NCBI GenBank assembly: GCA_902812415.1
Contig: CADDZJ010000024.1
Location: forward strand, 1 to 42,584
DNA from: Acidobacteriota bacterium
GTDB lineage: Bacteria; Acidobacteriota; Terriglobia; UBA7540
Direction of reading: 5' to 3'
Length of the DNA stretch: 42,584 bases
In this document: piece after piece, positions 24,447-33,281 of the stretch
Numbering within the stretch: position 1 is the first letter of the stretch
How the letters are laid out: every line of letters starts with the position of its first letter
Notes under the pieces: model-generated
Told to the model about the DNA's origin: nothing
Database searches by the model: none
The model's input: the letters and a program-made list of their open reading frames with translations, nothing else
Made by a program: the position numbers and the translations under genes

Positions 24447-26480
24447 ATGACGTTCGTTCGAGAGCTACGAATGGGTTCGGGAGACTTCTTCAAGACACAG
24501 ATGCGGACGCCCCGGGAGGAGACTTTTCTGATCGCCAGTTTGACCTGTCATCTCAAAACGAATAGCGAGGCGATCCTGAAACACGCCCGAAAACACTTCA
24601 TTGCGCTTTCTTCAGACTTGGCTGCTTCGGACGTGACGTTTCGTTTCTGGGTGGATGACGCGGCTGCCTCGCAGCCTGCCTCGGAGAAGCCGCGCTTTAG
24701 AGGAGTTGAAGGCATCGTCTTTGCATCGTTCAACAGGCAGAACTTTCTTCTGATGAATCTGGCGAAGCGCTGTGTCATCGGGCGATTCACGCAAGACTTT
24801 GTGGAAGATGAGGCGGGTCTAGGCAGAACGGTATTCCCCATTGCTATTGCAACCCTGGGGCCTGCGAACGGAATCAGCGTGATTCACAGCGCCTGCGTCG
24901 TTGACAAACAGCAGGGTTTGCTGCTCGCTGGCGCCTCGGGATCAGGAAAGTCAACGCTCTCGCTGGCGCTCTGCCAATTAGGGTACGAGTGTCTCTCAGA
25001 CGATCGGACATATATTTCATCGCGCCACGGCAGGCTTCTGTGTTGGGGCGCCGGCGGTCGGCTGAAGCTGCGGCCTGAAGCTACAAAGCACTTTCCCCAC
25101 ATTCCGATGACGAGAGTTGCTGGCAATTCCGGCCCTGAGATTTTCGAGGTAGACCTTGCGCAGGATGGTTCCACGCGCCGTCATTGCTCTGAACCGAGTT
25201 GGATTGTATTCCTTGAACCCAAAGAGGGCGCGGGGCTGGAATTAACCGCGCTTTCTCCTTCCGATGCTGCCCTCCGGCTGGAAGACGGTGTGCTGCAAGA
25301 ATCAGAGCCGGCAGTCAAATGTCAGTTGGACGTGATTCAAAACCTGGTGAAACGCCCCTGCTATCTTTGTCGCTACAGTGGCCCGCCACAAGTCGTCGCT
25401 CGCGCGCTGGCTGATGCGTTCTTTTCAACAGTCGGAAAATCCCCGATCGCGCTTCCTGAAACTGTGAAAGCAAGCGGGCCTTCCACAACCACATATCGAG
25501 ACCCCTTGCGACGCTTCACTCCTCTCGTTCACCAAACTCCGATCCGGGTCCTGGGCCGGGACGGGATGCTTGAGACCAACTCCTTCCGGGTCAGGGAACT
25601 GGCGTGCAGGTTCCTTAAAAGCGGACTCCCTGACGCTACTTCCAGACTCTTCTTCACCTGGAGGATTGTGGCCGAAGAGGATCATCGCCCGAGGTCTCCT
25701 TGGCCTCAACCCAGGGGGCTTGCGGCGGAGGGCATGCAGTGCGTGAATTTGGGCCAAGCAGGTTTCGTCGCGGCTGATCTCGGTGCGTGTGAAATCGTCG
25801 GTTTTACGTCAGAGAGCCGCGTCGCGGATGCGCCCGGCTTCGCTGGTGTTTTTCTGGCCGCCATGGCTCACCTCACGGCAGCCGCATTGCGCCTGACGCC
25901 AATTTCATCAGCATGCATCTCCAGGCAAAACCGAGGTTTGCTTTTGCTGGGGCCTCCCGCTTGCGGGAAGACCACGTGCGCCTACGCTGCGCAAAACTTT
26001 GGCTTTGAAATCCACTCCGATATGGCGACTTTCCTGGAAGTGCGCGGCGGACGGCTGCATGCCTGGGGAGAATTCTGGCCAGCGCTCTTCCGCCAGGAAA
26101 CTGCACGCTTTCACCCGGAACTTCTGCGATTGGGCCAGCCTCTGGAGCATGAGAACGAGATTTTTATTTCCGTGGAAAAAAGCTGCCTGATGGCTCAGGA
26201 TGAAAGCAACGTCATACCGATCCTGGCGCTGGTTCTTGAACGAGGTAAGACAAAGATACCGCGCCTGACCCAACTACCCAAAGCCAAGTATCTAGAGATC
26301 TTAAAAGCAAGCTGCCCCTATGCCGAGGAGCCGCAGAACTTATCGCATCGAAGCGCCGTCCTAGCGGAGCTTCTATCGATTCCCGCTTATAAGCTCGCCT
26401 TTGGAGAAGACCCAGCGGAGGCGGCCATATTCTGCCGGAGCCTTTTTACCACCCACCGCAGACTGGAGGGCTTGCGATGA
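24447..26480 (+). CDS. Tandem HprK-like kinase (two HPr-kinase-type domains)
   Basis: The 677-residue protein contains two copies of an HPr-kinase-like module. The first has IHSACVVDKQQGLLLAG leading into Walker A GASGSGKST (162-170) and SDD (184-186). The second has ISSACISRQNRGLLLLG, Walker A GPPACGKTT (502-510) and SDM (524-526). HPr kinases use the conserved Asp pair for catalysis, so the second copy, which lacks the second Asp and has an altered P-loop, may be regulatory or inactive. HprK-related proteins next to nucleotidyltransferases occur in some polysaccharide and peptide-modification loci, where the phosphorylated partner is unknown. No PTS HPr is encoded in the window. It is the first gene of the plus-strand operon and overlaps the next gene by ATGA. 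A start at 24471 with GAGAG upstream is also possible. Confidence 0.8.
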   Translation: MTFVRELRMGSGDFFKTQMRTPREETFLIASLTCHLKTNSEAILKHARKHFIALSSDLAASDVTFRFWVDDAAASQPASEKPRFRGVEGIVFASFNRQNFLLMNLAKRCVIGRFTQDFVEDEAGLGRTVFPIAIATLGPANGISVIHSACVVDKQQGLLLAGASGSGKSTLSLALCQLGYECLSDDRTYISSRHGRLLCWGAGGRLKLRPEATKHFPHIPMTRVAGNSGPEIFEVDLAQDGSTRRHCSEPSWIVFLEPKEGAGLELTALSPSDAALRLEDGVLQESEPAVKCQLDVIQNLVKRPCYLCRYSGPPQVVARALADAFFSTVGKSPIALPETVKASGPSTTTYRDPLRRFTPLVHQTPIRVLGRDGMLETNSFRVRELACRFLKSGLPDATSRLFFTWRIVAEEDHRPRSPWPQPRGLAAEGMQCVNLGQAGFVAADLGACEIVGFTSESRVADAPGFAGVFLAAMAHLTAAALRLTPISSACISRQNRGLLLLGPPACGKTTCAYAAQNFGFEIHSDMATFLEVRGGRLHAWGEFWPALFRQETARFHPELLRLGQPLEHENEIFISVEKSCLMAQDESNVIPILALVLERGKTKIPRLTQLPKAKYLEILKASCPYAEEPQNLSHRSAVLAELLSIPAYKLAFGEDPAEAAIFCRSLFTTHRRLEGLR

Positions 26481-27817
26481 ACGACGCGTTGGCCTTTGAG
26501 ATCGTCAGGGCTTTGTCGGTCCAAGCTTTGCCGGAGGATGCCCCAGATCGACTCAGCCGCTTCTCAGTTGGTCAATGGCACCGGTCTCTCGGCTGGTTTC
26601 ATGCAGGCGGCATTGCCCTGTATTTCTGGCAGCGGATGAAATCGAGCGGCGCACAGGCTGTTGTACCTCGAAACATTCAGACGGTTCTGGAAAATTGTCT
26701 GGCGATGAATCGCGGGCGCCTGGAAGTGATGGTGGAAGAATTCCGGTCTGTTAATCGTGTGTTTCGAGAAGCCAGAATTCAGCACGCCGCGCTGAAAGGA
26801 TTTGCTCTGGTTCCTGACTACTGCCCGGACCCGGCGCTTCGAAATCAATATGACTTCGATTTCCTGGTCCCTGCCGAGAGCATGGAGTTGGCTGACCGAT
26901 ACCTTAAAGATGCCGGGTTCGCTCGGAAGGAGCGAAGCCGGTGCAGTCATCCGGTCGTTTATCTGGCTGCAAACCGGCAAACGCATCCGCCGGTGAGCCT
27001 CGAAGACATCTATTCCCCGCTCACCCATCGCTCCCTTGAAGTGCATACCCGCCTTTGGGAAGCGGAGGCTGAAAAGATTTCATTTGAACTGCCGGCGAAT
27101 CCGCACGCCCGCGTGTGGGAGAGGGATTGGAACGGCCTCAAATTCCACTCGCTGTCGCCTGAAGACACGCTGATCTTTCAAGTGATGCATGCCTTCCAGC
27201 ACATGCTGAACAACAAATGCCGCATCTCGATATTTCTGGAAATTGCCCGCTTCGTTCAAACACATTCCTCTGACGACGTGTTCTGGTTGAAATTTGCCGC
27301 TTTGCTAAGAGGGCGCAGGCGCTTGAGTGAAGCAACAGCGGTGGTGTTTTCTCTGGCTTTCCGTCTCTTCGGTCCGGAAATACCCAGCGAAATCAAAGTG
27401 TTGCTTGGCAGATGGCTGCGCCCGCCGATGGCTTTGTGGGTAAGCCGGTATGGACTTCGGCTGGCGCTGGGAAACTTCTCTTCCAGCAAAGACAGCCTCC
27501 ATCTCCACAGGCTTTTTGTGGAAGACCCTCGCCTGTGGGCAACCGTGAGGCGGCGCAAACTTTATCCGTTCCAGCGCCCGACGGTGCCGGAAGGTGGTCA
27601 CCCGGGGCGGTTGCGGGCGCGCTACAGGCAGATAATCCACGTTGCCAGACGAATTCATTTCCACGTCGGTTCGGCTCTTCATTACGTCTGGGGGCTGCCC
27701 GCGTGGAGGTATACGGTGCGAGCCTCAAACCGCGCCGGAAACGCCATGTCTCATATCGAGACGCTTGCCGGACCCGAAATCCCGAAGGCGGGCGCGCTCG
27801 GATTCAGGAGAAGATGA
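26477..27817 (+). CDS. NTP_transf_5-type nucleotidyltransferase
   Basis: The 446-residue protein shows the features of the uncharacterised nucleotidyltransferase family often found near HprK-like kinases. A region at about 105-150 has LKGFALVPDYCPDPALRNQY, followed by DFDFLV with the catalytic Asp-x-Asp, and then YLKDAGFARKE. Further on come HRSLEVHTRLWE and LSPEDTLIFQVMHAFQHML. The family is thought to transfer a nucleotide to a small molecule or protein, but no substrate is known. The gene overlaps both neighbours by four bases (ATGA at 26477-26480 and at 27814-27817), so it is tightly coupled to the tandem HprK-like kinase before it and the Wzz-like gene after it. The last 60 residues are basic and poorly matched to the family. 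Confidence 0.8.
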   Translation: MNDALAFEIVRALSVQALPEDAPDRLSRFSVGQWHRSLGWFHAGGIALYFWQRMKSSGAQAVVPRNIQTVLENCLAMNRGRLEVMVEEFRSVNRVFREARIQHAALKGFALVPDYCPDPALRNQYDFDFLVPAESMELADRYLKDAGFARKERSRCSHPVVYLAANRQTHPPVSLEDIYSPLTHRSLEVHTRLWEAEAEKISFELPANPHARVWERDWNGLKFHSLSPEDTLIFQVMHAFQHMLNNKCRISIFLEIARFVQTHSSDDVFWLKFAALLRGRRRLSEATAVVFSLAFRLFGPEIPSEIKVLLGRWLRPPMALWVSRYGLRLALGNFSSSKDSLHLHRLFVEDPRLWATVRRRKLYPFQRPTVPEGGHPGRLRARYRQIIHVARRIHFHVGSALHYVWGLPAWRYTVRASNRAGNAMSHIETLAGPEIPKAGALGFRRR

Positions 27818-29100
27818 TGATGGACTATGAGGCGGATCGCCACCTTGCCCGGCGGGTCATCAGATTGCGCCGCCATTTGCCATGGATACTCACAGCCAGC
27901 ACTTTATGCGCGCTGATTGCTCTGGGCGTGAGCCTCACGCTGCCCAAGATCTATCGCGCAACCACCGATGTGCTGGTCTCTGAATCGAAGATCGGGACTG
28001 GGACGGAGAATACGCTGTGGCAGTATGCGCTGATCCGCACCTATCTCCCCTTTGTGGACAGTGATTCGCTCCTCAAGAAGGCGCTTCACGACCTCCATCT
28101 TGACGGACCTCCTTACCATTTGACGGTCTATCGCTTCCGCAAGAAGGGCTATCTGGATGTGGATATACCCAAGCACACGCGGTTGGTCGAAATTAATGTG
28201 GAATTTCCCGACGCGCAGATCGCGGCCCGGCTTGCCAATTACCTCGCGCAGCAGGCAGTCGCGTTCAACGAGCGATTGATGGCAGCCGACACCGCAAGCA
28301 CGCAGCTTTTTCTCAAAACGAGCCTTGACCAGGCCCGAGACCGCCTGAAGCGGGCCGCAGCCGAGCGGCTGAACGTGAAAAAAAAGGCAAAGATTGAGGA
28401 TCAAGAAAAGGAATTGAGCATCCTTCTTGCGGAGAAGGCCGACTTTTCGACTCAGCTTGAGCAACTCTCCATGGCCGTCAGCCAAAACCTGGCGCGGGCG
28501 AAAGCATTCTCTGAGGAGCTCAGAAAGGAGCCGGAAATTCTGAACCTGCAGAAAAGCTTGGTTTCGGATCCGTTCCTGCAACATGCGGTGGACAAAATCG
28601 GCAAAGTCGAAGATCCAAAACTCTCTGTGGTCGAACAGACGTTAAGCAAAAGCCATGAGGCGTTTCAGACCCAATATGTAGCCGCTGTGGCAGACGCTCA
28701 AGGGGAGCAGGCGGGGCTGAGGGCCGGTCGCTCGAAATTAGCGGAAATCAATCGGAACCTCGATCGCGTCTTGTCCCAGATCGCCCGAAGCCGGAATGAT
28801 ATCGAGATGGTCGACCGGCAGTATGCCCTGGCCCAGCAAGCTTACGCAACGGCCAGCCAGGATTATCTCAATGCCTCAATTTCTGTTTCTTCAAAGTCTC
28901 AGGATCTCAAGCAACTGGCTCCTGCAACCGTGCCCGAACAGCCGGTTCGGCCCAAGATGCTGCTGAACACTATCCTGGCGGGCATCCTTGCGTTGGTGGT
29001 ACTCAGCGCAGCGGCGCTGCTGGTTGAAGGCGTTCGTGAAAGCGCGCTGTATCTTCCTGTTTCCATTAACGAGAGGACAGGAACTACGGCGGGTCGGTAA
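27817..29100 (+). CDS. Wzz-type polysaccharide chain-length determinant
   Basis: Three consecutive ATG codons (27814, 27817, 27820) follow AGGAG; 27817 gives the best spacing. The 427-residue product has a membrane segment near the N-terminus (about 20-40: ILTASTLCALIALGV), a periplasmic region with PKIYRATTDVLV, a long coiled coil (about 150-340, with KIEDQEKELSILLAEKADF), and a second membrane segment near the C-terminus (about 385-408: LLNTILAGILALVVLS). The layout is that of Wzz/GNVR polysaccharide co-polymerases, which set chain length and couple synthesis to export. There is no cytoplasmic tyrosine-kinase domain. A longer in-frame extension to 27412 lies in the upstream coding sequence and is a shadow. 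It precedes the Wzx flippase gene by 5 bases. Confidence 0.88.
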   Translation: MMDYEADRHLARRVIRLRRHLPWILTASTLCALIALGVSLTLPKIYRATTDVLVSESKIGTGTENTLWQYALIRTYLPFVDSDSLLKKALHDLHLDGPPYHLTVYRFRKKGYLDVDIPKHTRLVEINVEFPDAQIAARLANYLAQQAVAFNERLMAADTASTQLFLKTSLDQARDRLKRAAAERLNVKKKAKIEDQEKELSILLAEKADFSTQLEQLSMAVSQNLARAKAFSEELRKEPEILNLQKSLVSDPFLQHAVDKIGKVEDPKLSVVEQTLSKSHEAFQTQYVAAVADAQGEQAGLRAGRSKLAEINRNLDRVLSQIARSRNDIEMVDRQYALAQQAYATASQDYLNASISVSSKSQDLKQLAPATVPEQPVRPKMLLNTILAGILALVVLSAAALLVEGVRESALYLPVSINERTGTTAGR

Positions 29101-29105
29101 TTCAC

Positions 29106-30554
29106 ATGGCGACACTCACCCGAAGCGAAGGAAAGCGAACCATTACCAATGCTGCTTCGATCTTCAGCGCTGAAGCCGCCAGCCGGCTCACAACTTTCGC
29201 CGTGGCCATGGTGATCGCCCGACGATTCGGCCCGCAGGCGCTTGGCCAGTATGCCTACGCGCTGGCGCTGGCGGGCATTCTGCTCGTTCTGCCGGATATG
29301 GGGTCACACCTCTTGACAACTCGAGAGCTTGCGGCACAACCCGAACGGCTACCGGACATGCTCTGGCGCCTGTTCTTCCTGAAGGCAGGGCTTGTGGCAC
29401 CGGTCGTTATGATTGTAGCCCTTTTGATAGAGGTCGGAATTCATGATGAGGGACGACGACTGCTCTTCTTGATCTTGGCGGCGCGCATGGTCCTGCAATC
29501 GATTTCACTGGGCTGCGCAGCCGTTTTTAAGGCCTTTGAACGCATGCACTACGTGGCGCTGACGCAAATGGCGAATGCCGCAGTCTGCTTTCTGGCGCTT
29601 GCCGCCTGTCTGCTACTCGGAACAAATCTCATGATGGTCGTAGGCGCTCTGGCGCTAGGGCAGGTGTTTGAAACGTGGTTAGCCTGGAAAATTCTCTTCC
29701 AGCATTTCAATCCCGGCGTGATTCCGAGGTGGGATTGGAAGCCTTTATTCAACCTGTTAGTGATGGCGGCGCCAATTGGCATTGTAACGCTTCTGCAAAC
29801 CATCAGCCTGCGGCTGGACGTTCTGGTTCTCAGCATCTTCGCTCCCAATCACGAGCTGGGTCGCTTACAGGCCGCCGCCTGGTTTATGACGCTCAGCTTT
29901 CTGCTCGCCACGCTCCTCATGACGGTTTTGTTCCCAAAACTCGCGCGGCTCTGGCAGGTTTCTGGGCTGGTGAGAGTTCGTTACATTGAGAGCCTGCTCA
30001 AGCATGGAATGCTTCTGGCCGGTCTTCTGGCCTTGTTGGTGTGGATTACGGCTCCGTATCTTCTTGAGGCTTTCTTTGGAAAATCTCTCGGCTCGGCGAC
30101 CATTCTGCTGCATATCGTGACTCCGGCGCTTCCTTTCGTATTCGTCAATACGGTGTTGTTTTATGTCTTCATCGCTGCCGATCGGCGCAAGACTTATCTG
30201 GCCTTGTTGGCTTTGAGCCTCACGGGCGGCTTGATCGTGGCGTTCGATCTGACGGCACGTTGGGGAGCGAACGGGGCCGCATGGGCAGACGTCGCGCGCG
30301 AGCTTGCGGAATGCGCTCTTCTGCTCTTTTGTCTCTACCGCGAGTCATTGATTCCCAATCTGGCTCCGGCAATGTTCAAAGCGGCGCTGTGCGGAGTTTG
30401 TTTCACCACGCTCGTTCTCCTGGTCGGGCAGATTCACACGGGCGAAGCGTGCGCTGCTGTGTGGAGCTTTGCGATTGTCGTCGGGACGTTGGTTTTTACC
30501 GGCTTGCCGAAATGGCGGCAAATCGTGTTGCTGGCGGCAGGAGGGCATGTATGA
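29106..30554 (+). CDS. Wzx-type polysaccharide flippase
   Basis: The 482-residue protein has about 12-14 hydrophobic segments and lies in the MOP superfamily of oligosaccharide flippases. The N-terminal part (TFAVAMVIARRFGPQALGQY) is characteristic of Wzx proteins. It probably moves lipid-linked repeat units from the cytoplasmic to the periplasmic face of the inner membrane. It overlaps the O-antigen ligase-like gene by ATGA (30551-30554) and follows the Wzz-like gene after 5 bases, the usual neighbours of a Wzx/Wzy pathway. The ribosome binding site is weak, so translation may depend on coupling. Confidence 0.9.
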   Translation: MATLTRSEGKRTITNAASIFSAEAASRLTTFAVAMVIARRFGPQALGQYAYALALAGILLVLPDMGSHLLTTRELAAQPERLPDMLWRLFFLKAGLVAPVVMIVALLIEVGIHDEGRRLLFLILAARMVLQSISLGCAAVFKAFERMHYVALTQMANAAVCFLALAACLLLGTNLMMVVGALALGQVFETWLAWKILFQHFNPGVIPRWDWKPLFNLLVMAAPIGIVTLLQTISLRLDVLVLSIFAPNHELGRLQAAAWFMTLSFLLATLLMTVLFPKLARLWQVSGLVRVRYIESLLKHGMLLAGLLALLVWITAPYLLEAFFGKSLGSATILLHIVTPALPFVFVNTVLFYVFIAADRRKTYLALLALSLTGGLIVAFDLTARWGANGAAWADVARELAECALLLFCLYRESLIPNLAPAMFKAALCGVCFTTLVLLVGQIHTGEACAAVWSFAIVVGTLVFTGLPKWRQIVLLAAGGHV

Positions 30555-32035
30555 GCCGCGAAACAAGGGTTTTCGCTGGATTGAACGGCTGGAGTTGGCC
30601 GGCGCTCGTTACGGTCACTCTGCTCATCAGCGGCCTTACAATCGTTCTGGCTCCCTTGTCCGCCGTGGCGATCGCGCTCGGCGTATCCGTTTATCTCCTG
30701 TTCGCTTTGGCTTCAATTAAAGAGCCCCTGCTTTACGTCACAGTTTTCCTGGCAGGTCTGATTGCCCTTCCGCCCGTATATCTCGAAAGACTGGGCGCAG
30801 TACCCATCTATCCTACAACGTTGCTTCTCCCCATCGGAGCGGGCATCGTCGTATGCCGCCTGCCAGACTTCAAGTGGCGGTTCGATGCTATTGCAGGCGC
30901 TTTTACCTGCTTTTTATTGTTCACGGGCGTTTCGCTTCCTTTTGTCTGGATATTTTCAGATAGCCAGGTGGGTTGGGGCAGTTTGCTGCGCTGGCTCATG
31001 CTGGCGCAGGCCGTTTTTATTTACGTCATCGCCCGGGGAGGTATGAGGGCTGAAGAAACTCGCCTCGAAACGCGATTGATGCCGGCGCTCTTCGCTGTTG
31101 CCGCCGGTTCTGCAATCTATGGTGTTATTGACTTTGTTTGGCCAATTCCCATTCCTCATCCGGCTGCTGATCAGTTTATCTGGCTGGGCAGCGGCATCAT
31201 CCGGCGAGCGCAGGGAGTGTTCTTTGAGGCTTCCAGCTTTGCAAATTTGTGCGGCTTCTTTCTTGCAGCAGCCGCGGCGGCCTTTCTAACCGGCAAGGAA
31301 CGAGCGGTTAGGCTCTCACAAGCATGGCTACTGGCGCTCATTGCTGTCCTCATGCTTGCTGTCTTTGTATCATTCTCGCGCAGCGCCTGGGGATGCGTCC
31401 TGACAACCATTTTGGTGTTCGGAGCGCTTTTTGGGCGAGTCCGCGCCGGCAGATTGGCCTGGTTTCTTTTTGCGTTGTGCCTTCCTCTTTTCCTCTTGCC
31501 GCTCTATTCGCCGGAGCTATGGAACTATTTTTTGATTAACCGCGTCGGTCACTTCACCCAGATTTTTACCGATCCCAACCTGGTATCCAGCGGAAGGATC
31601 GACACGTGGCGGCGCATCGCCGGAGTGCTTCAGGAGCATCCGTATTATTTTATTTTCGGCGTGGGCTACAAGTCCCTGCCGCGCACACGCCTCTTTCAGC
31701 AAGCCATCATCACAGATAACGGATTCCTGAATCTGCTTCTTGAAACAGGAATGGCAGGACTTGCCAGTTTTGTTTTCTTCCTCTCGGAGACTTTCCGCAC
31801 TTTCTGGCGGCTCGCGCATTCCCAGAACATAAAAACGGCATTCTGGGGCGGCCTTTTGTTCTCGTTCTGGTGCGGCGAGTGCGTCCAGTTGATGGCGGCG
31901 GATGCTTACACCTATTGGCGGAACATGGCGGTTTTCTTGACCCTGATGGGTATCGTGATGAATTGGGCTGAACGTGACGAAGCAGGCGGGCAGATCAGCG
32001 ATTTCCCCGGACGGCCGCGAACGGAGGGAAGATGA
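30551..32035 (+). CDS. O-antigen ligase/polymerase-like membrane protein (Wzy_C type)
   Basis: The ATG at 30551 has AGGAGG 6 bases upstream; a longer frame to 30260 only overlaps the flippase gene. The 494-residue protein has 11-12 hydrophobic segments and motifs of the O-antigen ligase/polymerase family, for example VFVSFSRSAWGCVLTT and the loop with EHPYYFIFGVGYKSLPRTRL. It probably joins repeat units (Wzy) or transfers finished chains to an acceptor. It lies between a Wzx flippase and a GT4 glycosyltransferase, so polymerase is the likelier role here. The paralogue at 21553 belongs to the divergent operon. The stop codon overlaps the next gene by ATGA (32032-32035). Confidence 0.87.
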   Translation: MSRETRVFAGLNGWSWPALVTVTLLISGLTIVLAPLSAVAIALGVSVYLLFALASIKEPLLYVTVFLAGLIALPPVYLERLGAVPIYPTTLLLPIGAGIVVCRLPDFKWRFDAIAGAFTCFLLFTGVSLPFVWIFSDSQVGWGSLLRWLMLAQAVFIYVIARGGMRAEETRLETRLMPALFAVAAGSAIYGVIDFVWPIPIPHPAADQFIWLGSGIIRRAQGVFFEASSFANLCGFFLAAAAAAFLTGKERAVRLSQAWLLALIAVLMLAVFVSFSRSAWGCVLTTILVFGALFGRVRAGRLAWFLFALCLPLFLLPLYSPELWNYFLINRVGHFTQIFTDPNLVSSGRIDTWRRIAGVLQEHPYYFIFGVGYKSLPRTRLFQQAIITDNGFLNLLLETGMAGLASFVFFLSETFRTFWRLAHSQNIKTAFWGGLLFSFWCGECVQLMAADAYTYWRNMAVFLTLMGIVMNWAERDEAGGQISDFPGRPRTEGR

Positions 32036-33270
32036 GTAAAACATCCATTATGATTCTTGACCAGCAGAGTTGGCGCGGGGGCGGGCAGCGAGCGCTGGGG
32101 CATGTGTTAGCAAGTCTTGAAGAAGATTTTCGTCTCACCGTGGTTTTTCCAGATTGCGGCCCATTCCAAAGGGAGTTGCAGGATCGAGGGTATGAGACTT
32201 TGACCTACCCACTCGGGTCTTATCAACCTGGCCGCAAACCCGCGCGCGAAAAGGCAGCCTTTGCAATACGCAGCGCCGTCTGCGCCTTGCGGCTGACGAG
32301 AGCGATCATCGCAAGGAAATCAGGGCTTATTTATGTTAACGGGCCGCGGTGCCTTCCCTTTGGGGTCGCGGCGTCATGGCTTACGCAGACGCCTGTGTTG
32401 TTTCACCTGCACAACGCCCTTTCGCGCCGCAGCGACATCCTGCTAATTTCCCGGTTGGCGAGGTATGTTGAAAAGATCGTTGTGTGCTCAAATGCCGCAG
32501 CGGACTGTTTACTCAAGGCTAGCCCTGAACTCAAAGCCAAAATCGTCTTGGTGCGCAATTGTGTACACCCAGCGCCGAGAGATGTCGAGCCCGCGGCGCT
32601 TGAGAGTTCGCCGTCCCGCGAGGCACAGTTCACGATCGGAATTGTGGGCCGCATTACCGAAGATAAAGGCCACCATATCTTATTGAAAGCAGTGGCTGGA
32701 TTGCGTCCTGAGATTAGGGATCAACTTCGGCTCCTTTTTGTGGGAGGACCAGGTCCTGAATGCCCGAGAGATGAAGCATACGTCCACCGCCTTAAATCGC
32801 TTGCGTATGAGATGAGATTGGAAGGGCGTATCGTCTGGACCGGTCATCAACCGGATGTGGAGCCGTATTATCGATTAATGGATGTGGTCGCAATTCCATC
32901 CACTGCCACGGAAGGGGGCGGGCCCACGATGGTCTCTCTCGAGGCCATGCAACGCGGGATCCCGGTGATTGTTTCCGGCTGCGGAGGCAATGCTGAATGC
33001 TTGCGGGACAACGTTAACGCGCTGGTGGTGCCCCCCGGAGATGCAATTGCTTTGGCCGGCACCTTGATGAGAATGTTCAAGGATTCTGGGTTGCGCCAAC
33101 GCCTGGCCGTTGCGGCCAGGCAGACCATCGAGCAACAATTTTCTCCGGTCGTTTTCTCATCCGCCATCCATCAGCTCGTGTCGGAACGATGCCTGCCCGT
33201 GAAAGATGCCGAGCCAGCTTTGAGGATTGCCGGGCAGCCTAAGCCCTCCAACCAGGAGTTATTGCCTTAG
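32032..33270 (+). CDS. Family 4 glycosyltransferase
   Basis: The 412-residue protein has the GT-B fold of GT4 enzymes. The N-terminal half starts with LDQQSWRGGGQRALGHVLAS (nucleotide/acceptor side), and the C-terminal half has FTIGIVGRITEDKGHHILL, LLFVGGPGP and the donor-binding TEGGGPTMVSLEAMQRGIPV with VSGCGGNAE. It probably transfers a hexose or similar sugar from a nucleotide sugar onto a lipid-linked intermediate in the cytoplasm. It is the only glycosyltransferase in the window, so the rest of the repeat-unit synthesis must be encoded elsewhere. It ends the operon; the converging gene on the other strand starts 11 bases later. No terminator is visible between them. Confidence 0.92.
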   Translation: MSKTSIMILDQQSWRGGGQRALGHVLASLEEDFRLTVVFPDCGPFQRELQDRGYETLTYPLGSYQPGRKPAREKAAFAIRSAVCALRLTRAIIARKSGLIYVNGPRCLPFGVAASWLTQTPVLFHLHNALSRRSDILLISRLARYVEKIVVCSNAAADCLLKASPELKAKIVLVRNCVHPAPRDVEPAALESSPSREAQFTIGIVGRITEDKGHHILLKAVAGLRPEIRDQLRLLFVGGPGPECPRDEAYVHRLKSLAYEMRLEGRIVWTGHQPDVEPYYRLMDVVAIPSTATEGGGPTMVSLEAMQRGIPVIVSGCGGNAECLRDNVNALVVPPGDAIALAGTLMRMFKDSGLRQRLAVAARQTIEQQFSPVVFSSAIHQLVSERCLPVKDAEPALRIAGQPKPSNQELLP

Positions 33271-33281
33271 CGTCCGATCCA

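Noticed and set aside
27412-27813. 134-codon N-terminal extension of the Wzz-like gene
   Set aside because: It overlaps the nucleotidyltransferase coding sequence, and three ATG codons with AGGAG follow at 27814-27820.
30260-30550. 97-codon N-terminal extension of the second ligase-like gene
   Set aside because: It lies within the flippase gene; the ATG at 30551 has AGGAGG at ideal spacing.
9055-33270. Exosortase/PEP-CTERM locus
   Set aside because: HprK-like and Wzx/Wzz genes are often found there, but no exosortase, PEP-CTERM protein or PrsK/PrsR pair is present.
33271-33281. Terminator between converging genes
   Set aside because: Only 11 bases separate the stop codons and no stable hairpin with a T-run is present there.
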